Source: an uncultured Bacteroidota bacterium (GTDB lineage Bacteria > Bacteroidota > Bacteroidia > JADZBD01). From it: a stretch of 5,225 bases of DNA. Shown one piece after another: positions 1-5,225 of this stretch (position 1 is its first letter; each line of letters opens with the position of its first letter). The notes beneath the pieces are model-generated. The model was not told the origin of the DNA. It searched no databases and saw nothing but the letters and a program-made list of their open reading frames with translations. The position numbers and the translations under genes were made by a program. Location: assembly GCA_937924855.1 (NCBI GenBank), contig CALEYQ010000070.1:1-5225 (forward strand), given 5' to 3'.

Positions 1-1463
1 GGAAGCCGGTGTATCCTTATTATTTTTCCTGATTTGTTGTCAAACTGGTAAAATCCATTTGCAGTGGAAATCCACGATAAACCCTGATTTGAATGAAGAA
101 TATGGAAAACCTGATTTGATTCTAATCCGGAATTGTCCTTATGGAAATGCTTCCAGGTATTGGTTTTGGGATTGAAGACTGAAATACCATGATCATGAGT
201 TCCAAACCAAACCTCTCCGTCTTTGTGAATGGCAAGAGCTGTAATAAAATTCCCTGCGGGCGAATTAGTGTTGTTTTTTTTATGGGTATAAATTTTCTTT
301 GACAAAATCCGGTTTTCACCCTGAAACAGTCCGGAAAGGGTGTCGTGAGCCAGTGTGAAACAAACCGCGCCATGGTTGGTTCCCACCCAAAGGTTATTCT
401 TGTCCTGGCAAATACTCCATACGGCGTTTCCTGGCAAGGCCGGTGATGAATATAGGTTGAGCACCTTAAATCTTTCCGCATTTTTCAGCAAACAACTTGC
501 CCCACCCTCCGAGGTTCCAAACCATAAATTTTTTGAATCGCCTGCATAAAAGGTGAGTATGTTGTTACTGGCAATGGAAAAAATATTACCGGGCTGATTC
601 CTGATTTCTGTGGGCTCAGTATTGATTTTCCCCCTTTTGTAAAGTAATAGCCCTTCTGTGGTTCCAATCCATATATTGTCTTCTTTGTCTTTTCCTAAGC
701 AGTTCACAAACTTTTCCGGGAATAAGGGACGCGGTTCCCTATTGGCCCGAAGTTCAAAAAGTCCGCCGCTGAATCCTAACCAATAACTGCCGTCAGAAAG
801 TGATAAAAAAGTTGTTGCAGCGGGCAAAGATGGTAAGCCCGTAATTTGGGTTTTAATAATTGTTTCATCATCCAAAACTGACAAGTGGGTAGTTTGAACG
901 TCGTAAAGGACGGATTTAAGGGGGGCGGTTCGAAACAAAACCAGGTTTTTGCCAATTAGGTTTTGAGAAAATGGAGGAAGTGGTGATTTCCCTAAATCTA
1001 TTTTGATTAAATCACCGTAATAATTTGAGTAAAAGATATTTCCCTTTTTGGAAACATGAATGTTCCAAATGTTATTGTGATGGTCGGTTTTTTCTTCAGG
1101 ACGGAACATAACCCGATGGAATTTTCCGGTGCCTCTGGAATAAAAATTAAGACCATTACGGGTTCCAATCCATAAGTTTCCGGCCGCATCTTCGGCAATA
1201 CATAAAATGAAATTATCCGAAAGGGTTAGGCTGTCCTCCTCCGACCGTTTAAATGTTTTTATTTGATATCCATCGTATTGATTGAGGCCATCCTGGGTTC
1301 CAAACCAATAAAACCCGTAGCTGTCCTTGAATATGGCGTGAACCGAATTCTGGGATAGTCCGTTTTTTATAGAAATATGATCGAAGTGAAATTGCGAACG
1401 GACTTGTTTTGGTAAGAAAGCCAGAATAATTAAGAAGGTGAGACACAGGCCTTTTTTCCAAAT
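1..1463 (-). CDS. Two-component-regulator propeller (Reg_prop) protein, N-terminal part, runs off left edge
   Basis: One reading frame stays open from about 1565 down to position 1. From the proposed start it gives 487 visible residues, so the C-terminus is missing. The N-terminus reads as a signal peptide: KK, then a hydrophobic run GLCLTFLIILAFLP, then a likely cut near VRSQ. Next comes the classic Reg_prop opening (GLSQNSVHAIFKDS, then WFGTQDGLNQYDGY). Blade motifs of the W[IFVL]GT...G type lie at about 1307-1296, 1172-1161, 782-771 (degenerate WLGF), 671-660, 524-513, 389-378, 209-198 and 74-63 (WIST). Spacing is mostly 37-60 residues, as expected for seven-bladed propellers in tandem. 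The 130-residue gap between the second and third motifs holds worn blades (for example near 1067-1020). In known relatives two propellers and a Y_Y_Y domain form a periplasmic sensor, followed by a membrane segment and a histidine kinase, a LuxR-type or another output domain; which applies here cannot be seen. No ATG, GTG or TTG precedes the signal peptide suitably. ATT at 1463 fits best, giving (M)WKKGLCLTF; TTG at 1535 is the alternative but would add about 24 polar residues. The family call is secure; the start is not. Confidence 0.88.
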   Translation of the reverse strand, partial: MWKKGLCLTFLIILAFLPKQVRSQFHFDHISIKNGLSQNSVHAIFKDSYGFYWFGTQDGLNQYDGYQIKTFKRSEEDSLTLSDNFILCIAEDAAGNLWIGTRNGLNFYSRGTGKFHRVMFRPEEKTDHHNNIWNIHVSKKGNIFYSNYYGDLIKIDLGKSPLPPFSQNLIGKNLVLFRTAPLKSVLYDVQTTHLSVLDDETIIKTQITGLPSLPAATTFLSLSDGSYWLGFSGGLFELRANREPRPLFPEKFVNCLGKDKEDNIWIGTTEGLLLYKRGKINTEPTEIRNQPGNIFSIASNNILTFYAGDSKNLWFGTSEGGASCLLKNAERFKVLNLYSSPALPGNAVWSICQDKNNLWVGTNHGAVCFTLAHDTLSGLFQGENRILSKKIYTHKKNNTNSPAGNFITALAIHKDGEVWFGTHDHGISVFNPKTNTWKHFHKDNSGLESNQVFHILHSNQGLSWISTANGFYQFDNKSGKIIRIHRL

Positions 1464-1478
1464 AGGGCAAATGCCGTA

Positions 1479-1509
1479 TTTGTTTCTTTTTTCCTGTAAG
1501 GCACCTTTG
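1479..1509 (+). promoter_or_regulatory. Candidate Bacteroidota-type promoter for the rightward operon
   Basis: TTTG at 1479-1482 is followed after exactly 19 bases by CACCTTTG at 1502-1509. This is one mismatch from TAnnTTTG and at the consensus spacing for the Bacteroidota primary sigma factor. Transcription would start near 1516 and leave a leader of about 25 bases before the ATG at 1540. The leader is A/T-rich and lacks a Shine-Dalgarno sequence, which is usual in this phylum. The element lies within the 5' leader of the opposing Reg_prop gene. It is a motif match only. Confidence 0.4.
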
Positions 1510-1532
1510 TTCCGAAATATTTTATTAAATCC

Positions 1533-1565
1533 CAAAACTATGACCCCTGATTTTTCATTTGCAAT
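1533..1565 (-). promoter_or_regulatory. Candidate Bacteroidota-type promoter for the leftward Reg_prop gene
   Basis: Read on the minus strand, TAGTTTTG at 1540-1533 matches the Bacteroidota -7 consensus TAnnTTTG exactly. An ATTG, one mismatch from the -33 TTTG, sits 21 bases upstream at 1565-1562, within the tolerated spacing. Transcription would begin near 1526, giving a leader of about 60 bases to the ATT start proposed at 1463. The -7 box touches the ATG of the divergent gene at 1540, so the TTG at 1535 would lie inside the promoter and is unlikely to be the start. Motif match only; short AT-rich motifs arise by chance. Confidence 0.35.
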
Positions 1566-3546
1566 TTACAAAAACAAGCTAAAAAGATGCCTGCTTTTTT
1601 TTGTGCTCTCCGCTTTTGCCGGATCATTTTTGTATTGTTCCTCAACTTTTGCACAAAGTCCCGGCGCATTGGATGCGGGATTTGGGAATGGAGGAAAGGT
1701 GCTTATCCCTGTAAGTTCAGGCAACGATTATGGCATGTCTCTTGCCCTTCAGCCAAATGGAAAAATTATATTGGGGGGATATACTCACAACGGCTCCAAC
1801 AACGATTTGCTCCTAATGCGTTTTAACGCCAATGGGACTGCTGATAGTACTTTCGGAACGGGAGGACAGGTGATTTTGCCCATTGGTACAGGTGATGATA
1901 TTGGTTCAACCGTTGCCTTGCAAAGCGACGGAAAAATATTAATAGGTGGTTACACTCATAACGGAACCGATTTCGATCTTTTGCTTTGTCGTTTTATTCC
2001 CGGAGGAACGCTGGATGCCACTTTTGGTTCGGGTGGGGTAGTAATTACTCCGGTGGGAACCGGACACGATTATCTCATAAGCGGGCGGGGAATTGGAATT
2101 CAGCCGGACGGGAAAATTATTATTGGAGGGTATTATTCTATCGGTGGAAACTCCTATAACTGGACCCTTGTCAGATATAATGCCAATGGAAGTCTGGATG
2201 CTACCTTTGGAACAGGAGGAATCGTCCAGTTTTCCACCCCTGCAGCCCTGTATTCTGCATCAACAGGTCTGGTGTTGCAACCCGACGGGAAAATAGCGAT
2301 CGGGGGATATTATTATACCGGAACCACTACGTTTTATGATGTATGTATTAAACGATTTATGCCTGATGGAACCTATGATGCTTCCTTTGGAAGCGGCGGA
2401 ACGGTAACCTATGTTTCCAATGTTCATGAATACTTTTACGATTTGAATATTCAGAGCGATGGGAAACTTATAGCAACCGGAAGCCGGGGAAATGGCATGT
2501 ATGATGAAACTCTGATTATCAGATACACCAGCGCCGGTGTTTTAGATAGTTATATTACAACGAATATTAATGCCAACGACGACCGCGGAGCCAGCGTCAT
2601 TATTCAACCCGACGGCAGAATAATTGTGGCCGGATATGCTAACGGAGGACCTGCGGTTCCCAACCTATATGATGTTTCGGTTCTCAGGTACAATACCTCC
2701 GGGAGTCTTGACGGTTCTTTTGGTTCGGGGGGCATAGTAACTACCCCCGTGGGGAACGCACAAGAGTTTTCCAATATGGCTTTACTTCAGCCCAATGGTA
2801 AAATTGTGGTTGTAGGATATTATTTTACCGGCTCCGATTACAATCCCTTCCTCCTGAGATATCATGGCTGTACGCCCATTACGGCCTCAGCCAATGCAGC
2901 CATTTGTCAGGGCGATAGTATTTTCCTTCAAAATGCCTGGAGGAAAACTCCAGGAAATTATCTGGATACACTCCTTTCTCAAAGTGGATGCGACAGCATA
3001 GTTACAACCACGCTTACGGTTCATCCCTTGCCACCCGTAACATTTACCCTTAATCCGGATACGGTTTGCATCACATATCCTCCATATACGCTGTCGGGGG
3101 CTTCACCCTCAGGAGGAAATTATTCAGGCCCCGGAGTTTCAGGGTCGCTTTTCGACCCCTCATCAGCCGGCCCTGGTGCCCATTACCTGTACTACACCTA
3201 TTCCGATGCCAATGGATGTGTTAATATGGATTCTGCTTATGTATTCGTGGATTTCTGTACAGGCATCTCTTTGGATGTTACGATGGGAACCTTTAAAATG
3301 TATCCAAACCCGGTTGTTTCGGGCAGCGAAAGAAATGTTTTTCCCGGCCCGGGCGATGATGAAATTTTGATTTTGCAGGAAACCGGAGGGAAAATAATTT
3401 ACAGATTGGCCGGAAATAAAGAAACTCAAAAATCAGGTTTTTCGCTCTCCGGATTAAATATTTCTCCTGGAATATATTTTGTGAGTCTTATAAATACCGG
3501 CGGAAATCTACCCGGAAAAACAGGAAAATTAATCGTCATCGAATAA
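1540..3546 (+). CDS. Secreted delta-60 repeat (DUF5122) beta-propeller protein with T9SS type A sorting domain
   Basis: The protein has 668 residues from the ATG at 1540. I prefer this start to the GTG at 1438, which would place 34 extra residues ahead of an otherwise good signal peptide: KNKLKR, then CLLFFVLSAFAGSFLY, with cleavage probably after STFA at residue 38. Residues 42-443 hold seven repeats of about 55-60 residues, each with a core like LQPDGKIIIGGY, then RYNANG, then SLDATFGTGG. Seven copies suggest a single closed seven-bladed propeller. Residues 444-494 (ICQGDSIFLQ ... GCDSIVTTTLTV) and about 498-573 (GGNYSGPGVSG ... YTYSDANGC) are small Ig/PKD-like modules common in Bacteroidota surface proteins. 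Residues 584-668 form the type IX sorting tail, starting KMYPNPV and ending GIYFVSLIN ... GKLIVIE. The product should therefore pass the inner membrane by Sec and the outer membrane by T9SS, with the tail removed and the protein anchored or released. No enzymatic motif is visible. The role, such as adhesion or ligand binding, is unknown. It heads a two-gene operon. Confidence 0.93.
   Translation: MTPDFSFAIYKNKLKRCLLFFVLSAFAGSFLYCSSTFAQSPGALDAGFGNGGKVLIPVSSGNDYGMSLALQPNGKIILGGYTHNGSNNDLLLMRFNANGTADSTFGTGGQVILPIGTGDDIGSTVALQSDGKILIGGYTHNGTDFDLLLCRFIPGGTLDATFGSGGVVITPVGTGHDYLISGRGIGIQPDGKIIIGGYYSIGGNSYNWTLVRYNANGSLDATFGTGGIVQFSTPAALYSASTGLVLQPDGKIAIGGYYYTGTTTFYDVCIKRFMPDGTYDASFGSGGTVTYVSNVHEYFYDLNIQSDGKLIATGSRGNGMYDETLIIRYTSAGVLDSYITTNINANDDRGASVIIQPDGRIIVAGYANGGPAVPNLYDVSVLRYNTSGSLDGSFGSGGIVTTPVGNAQEFSNMALLQPNGKIVVVGYYFTGSDYNPFLLRYHGCTPITASANAAICQGDSIFLQNAWRKTPGNYLDTLLSQSGCDSIVTTTLTVHPLPPVTFTLNPDTVCITYPPYTLSGASPSGGNYSGPGVSGSLFDPSSAGPGAHYLYYTYSDANGCVNMDSAYVFVDFCTGISLDVTMGTFKMYPNPVVSGSERNVFPGPGDDEILILQETGGKIIYRLAGNKETQKSGFSLSGLNISPGIYFVSLINTGGNLPGKTGKLIVIE
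1663..2868 (+). repeat. Seven delta-60 protein repeats
   Basis: Seven repeats are coded in tandem, ending near residues 98, 155, 216, 276, 332, 387 and 443 (estimated by eye). Each has a Q(P/S)(D/N)GK(I/L) strand, a GGY or similar turn, an R(Y/F)...G strand and a D..FG.GG loop. Repeat 6 departs from the pattern: its loop reads VLDSYITTNINANDD and has no FG.GG. The repeats are similar in protein but clearly diverged in DNA, so this is an old duplication and not an unstable recent array. Confidence 0.85.
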
Positions 3547-3566
3547 ATTAAACAAAAAATAATCCT

Positions 3567-4538
3567 ATGAAAATTAAAAGAAAGTTTAAGTTTTTCCTTT
3601 CCACAATAATTGCCCTGGCTTTTGTCGGGATCATGCAAGCCCAGGATTGGAGCGACGGCAAAAACGGTATTGATTTTAATATCGTAAAACCAAAATATAT
3701 TTCAAAGGAGAATTGTAAGCGAATTCTTATCAGTTCCTTCAATATCGGATACGTTATAAACGCCCGTGGAGAGAAGAAAGTGGTGAGGATGGATACGGAA
3801 ATTACCGGAATTACACCCTCCGATTTGCAAAAAATCACGAATGATATTTACGATCAGTTTGTTGCTAAGTGGAAAGCTGCGGGGTATGAAGTGGTGAATA
3901 AGGAAGAGGTGATGAAATCTCAGGTCCTGGCAAAGGGAATTTCAAAAGGAGAGATTTCGGCCGGGGGTAGTGGTAAGCCTGCCTTTTCCATTCAGTTCGG
4001 AAACTCGAAATTGGGCGAGACATTTTTTGCCGATTATTATGTGCCTACAGGAGTTCCTAATTACGGTGAGGCAAAGGTTCCCATGATGAACCCGGGGAAG
4101 ATTTCAAAAGAGTTTAATGCTATTGTACTGGATATTAATTTTGTGTTCAATACAATAGATTTTAAACGCTCCGAAAGCCACAGTACTTATTCGTTGACAT
4201 CGTCTTCTACCTTTGAAGTAAATGCAGCTGCCTTGTTTTCCACTTCATCCGGCGGGGCAGGTTCTGCTAATACCAATATGAATACAGGTGTCACAATAAA
4301 TTATACCTCACCTAAAGGATTTATCTCTACCGGAAGTTCATCTATTAAGCAATTTGTTTCGGCTGAGAAAAAGTTTTTTAAGGAGGTTAAACAATCTACC
4401 GAAGACCGTAAAGCTTACAAATTTGCCAAACGTGATTATGTCTCATCACCGGAACTGTTCGGTAATGAAAGTAAATCATGGATTGGTGGATTTATGGATG
4501 TGTTTATCGAAAGAATGAATACCACCCTGGGATCATGA
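3567..4538 (+). CDS. Exported protein of unknown function, second gene of operon
   Basis: The protein has 323 residues from the ATG at 3567. A clear Sec signal peptide is visible (MKIKRKFKFF, hydrophobic core LSTIIALAFVGI, cut probably after MQA at residue 25). The mature part has no further membrane segment, no lipobox cysteine and only one cysteine (residue 50). Residues 51-60 (KRILISSFNI) form a beta-strand-like segment, followed by a helix-rich stretch with DIYDQFVAKWKAAGYEVVNKEEV at 93-115. This strand, helix, 'GYEVV' pattern loosely resembles the N-terminal fold of TolB/CsgG-type periplasmic proteins, but I see no diagnostic motif. Residues 202-260 are rich in Ser, Thr, Asn and Gly; the C-terminus (SWIGGFMDVFIERM) looks helical. 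No T9SS tail is present, so it probably stays in the periplasm or at the outer membrane. It begins 20 bp after the stop of the T9SS cargo gene and precedes a terminator, which suggests co-transcription. I do not recognise the family. Confidence 0.85.
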   Translation: MKIKRKFKFFLSTIIALAFVGIMQAQDWSDGKNGIDFNIVKPKYISKENCKRILISSFNIGYVINARGEKKVVRMDTEITGITPSDLQKITNDIYDQFVAKWKAAGYEVVNKEEVMKSQVLAKGISKGEISAGGSGKPAFSIQFGNSKLGETFFADYYVPTGVPNYGEAKVPMMNPGKISKEFNAIVLDINFVFNTIDFKRSESHSTYSLTSSSTFEVNAAALFSTSSGGAGSANTNMNTGVTINYTSPKGFISTGSSSIKQFVSAEKKFFKEVKQSTEDRKAYKFAKRDYVSSPELFGNESKSWIGGFMDVFIERMNTTLGS

Positions 4539-4560
4539 TATTAAATTTTGCGTCTTTGTT

Positions 4561-4594
4561 TTGCCGGACCCACATTGGTCCGGCAATTTTTTTT
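4561..4594 (+). terminator. Intrinsic terminator of the two-gene operon
   Basis: A perfect 10-bp stem (TTGCCGGACC at 4561-4570 pairing with GGTCCGGCAA at 4577-4586) encloses a six-base loop and is followed directly by eight T residues. It lies 22 bp after the stop of the exported-protein gene. The T tract is only on the plus-strand side, so it should stop rightward transcription and not transcription of the opposing transposase gene. Confidence 0.93.
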
Positions 4595-4671
4595 AACGGC
4601 CTGATTAGTAATCCTTAAAGCTCGTTTAAGAACGGCAAACGATTGGCCTGTTACTTCAATTAACACTCATT
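4595..4671. other. Intergenic gap between operon terminator and transposase module
   Basis: There is no coding sequence here. A small perfect inverted repeat, CTTAAA at 4614-4619 and TTTAAG at 4625-4630 around a five-base loop, is the only structure seen. It has no T tract following it. It might be part of a mobile-element end, but it is short enough to be chance. Confidence 0.3.
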
Positions 4672-4687
4672 TAGCCCCTTAGCGGCA
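4672..4687. repeat. Degenerate REP-like palindrome at the 3' end of the transposase gene
   Basis: TAGCCCC-TTA-GCGGC, with GCCCC at 4674-4678 and GCGGC at 4682-4686, is an imperfect palindrome with one mismatch. It sits 1 bp outside the transposase stop codon. Its plus strand resembles the minus strand of the two copies on the other side of the gene (TAGCCCC-ATM-GGGGC), so the copies flank the gene in opposite orientation. Confidence 0.5.
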
Positions 4688-5164
4688 TTACAAATTAAGG
4701 GTGTCATCCAAATCCTCAAAAATATATTCAGGTTTAAAATCGATTTCGTGGGCATTTAAAAATTCAATGTATTCCGATCTGAGCGATTTTTTCCGGTGGT
4801 GTTCCTCCTGATGTTCGATGTATTGAATAACTTTATTTATACCGGAAGTGCTTACGCTAAATGCACCAAAACCCGTTTGCCATTCAAATTTCCCGGGAAC
4901 CAAACGGTTTTCATTGACCCATTTGGAGGAATTGGCCTTGATGTCCCGTACCAAATCGGATAATTTACAGTCTGGTTTTATGCCTAAAAGGATATGCACG
5001 TGGTCTGAAACCCCGTTGATGATCATCAATTTTTGATTTTTGTTTTTTACAATTCCGGTTATGTATTGGTAAAGATTATCCTTCCAGTTTTTGGATATGA
5101 GATTTGCTCTGTGTTTTACGGCAAAAACAACATGGATGTATAATTGGGTGTAGGTGTTGGCCAT
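4688..5164 (-). CDS. IS200/IS605-like Y1 (HUH) transposase, REP-associated type
   Basis: The protein has 158 residues starting MANTYTQLYIHVVFAVKHR, a typical opening of Y1_Tnp transposases. The metal-binding HUH motif is HVH at residues 55-57 (NGVSDHVHILLGI). The likely nucleophile is Tyr115 in VIQYIEHQEEHH, with Gln119 four residues later matching the third metal ligand of IS608 TnpA (Tyr127/Gln131). The conserved FEWQTGFGAFSVS segment lies at 93-105. All catalytic residues are present and the length is normal for the family, so the enzyme looks intact. Such proteins cut and rejoin single-stranded DNA at hairpins by a 5'-phosphotyrosine link. There is no tnpB or accessory gene beside it within the window. 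The flanking GCCCC/GGGGC palindromes favour a REP-associated tyrosine transposase (RAYT) over a free IS200, but the right end is not fully visible. The gene converges on the preceding operon. Confidence 0.93.
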   Translation of the reverse strand: MANTYTQLYIHVVFAVKHRANLISKNWKDNLYQYITGIVKNKNQKLMIINGVSDHVHILLGIKPDCKLSDLVRDIKANSSKWVNENRLVPGKFEWQTGFGAFSVSTSGINKVIQYIEHQEEHHRKKSLRSEYIEFLNAHEIDFKPEYIFEDLDDTLNL

Positions 5165-5173
5165 GATTAATTA

Positions 5174-5225
5174 AAATATGTCGCCCCTATGGGGCTATTT
5201 GTTTGTCGCCCCGATGGGGCTATTT
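5174..5225. repeat. Two tandem REP-like palindromes upstream of the transposase, continuing to the window edge
   Basis: Two 22-base units at 5179-5200 and 5204-5225 differ at one base and start 25 bases apart. Each contains GCCCC-N3-GGGGC (cores 5183-5195 and 5208-5220) followed by TATTT and preceded by TGTC. The first also has AAATA at 5174-5178, which pairs with TATTT at 5196-5200 across an unpaired TGTC. The result is a bulged hairpin like those recognised by IS200-type enzymes. The second copy ends exactly at the window edge, so the array may be longer. The first copy starts 10 bp upstream of the transposase ATG, so the hairpins lie in its leader or promoter region. Confidence 0.8.

Noticed and set aside
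122..481. A 119-codon minus-strand open frame, plus similar ones at 485-667, 1007-1198 and 1249-1470
   Set aside because: They lie in other frames of the continuous Reg_prop gene, have no recognisable domain, and the Reg_prop frame with repeated W.GT motifs explains the whole stretch.
1533..1535. TTG at 1535 as the start of the Reg_prop gene
   Set aside because: It lies inside the candidate -7 box, 5 bp from the divergent ATG, and would put a long polar stretch ahead of the signal peptide. It is not excluded, only less likely than ATT at 1463.
1438..1539. GTG start at 1438 for the delta-60 protein
   Set aside because: It would add 34 residues before a well-formed signal peptide and overlap the opposing signal-peptide coding region; the ATG at 1540 fits better and has a candidate promoter at the right distance.
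1540..1660. Lipoprotein signal in the delta-60 protein because of Cys33 near the end of the hydrophobic core
   Set aside because: The preceding residues (S-F-L-Y) do not form a lipobox, and a Sec cut after STFA fits a T9SS cargo.
3548..3838. Minus-strand open frames at 3548-3838 and 3426-3638
   Set aside because: They are antisense to the exported-protein gene and the sorting tail, with no homology that I recognise; both are shadows.
4848..5036. Plus-strand 62-codon open frame inside the transposase gene
   Set aside because: It is antisense to the conserved HUH and FGAFSVS coding region, with no domain or leader of its own.
5174..5225. CRISPR array
   Set aside because: The repeats are 22 bases with 3-base gaps, palindromic and without spacers; this is a REP-like array.

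Overview
The window looks like a chromosome segment from a member of the Bacteroidota, environmental or flavobacterial/sphingobacterial-like rather than identifiable to species. The evidence is a protein ending in a type IX secretion (T9SS) C-terminal sorting domain, a two-component-regulator-type beta-propeller (Reg_prop) protein, Bacteroidota-style promoter motifs (TTTG / TAnnTTTG), A-rich leaders without Shine-Dalgarno sequences, and GCCCC-N3-GGGGC palindromes of the kind scattered through Bacteroidota genomes.

Layout. (1) Positions 1 to about 1463, minus strand: the N-terminal ~487 codons of a large Reg_prop sensor-like protein. Its reading frame is open to the left edge, so its C-terminal output domain lies outside the window. 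It has a signal peptide but no in-frame ATG, GTG or TTG at a sensible place. (2) Positions 1540-3546, plus strand, divergent from (1): a 668-residue secreted protein with seven delta-60 (DUF5122) repeats, which probably close into one seven-bladed propeller, followed by two small Ig/PKD-like modules and a T9SS sorting tail. (3) Positions 3567-4538, plus strand, 20 bp downstream and probably in the same operon: a 323-residue exported protein that I do not recognise. The unit ends at a strong intrinsic terminator at 4561-4594. (4) Positions 4688-5164, minus strand, convergent with the operon: an IS200/IS605-like Y1 (HUH) transposase of REP-associated type, flanked by GCCCC/GGGGC palindromes. There is one degenerate copy on its left and two tandem copies on its right, running to the window edge.

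How the parts may work together. Genes (2) and (3) look co-transcribed and both products leave the cytoplasm; (2) is predicted to be exported and anchored or released through T9SS. Gene (1) starts in the same short divergent region, and candidate promoters for (1) and (2) overlap. This would allow coordinated or mutually exclusive expression, but it is an inference. The transposase module is separate from the operon and insulated by the terminator; it resembles a REPtron, a RAYT with its own REP palindromes.

I see no tRNA, rRNA, CRISPR array or complete composite transposon. The most unusual points are the missing conventional start codon of the Reg_prop gene, the overlapping divergent promoter region, and the transposase bracketed by oppositely oriented palindromes.
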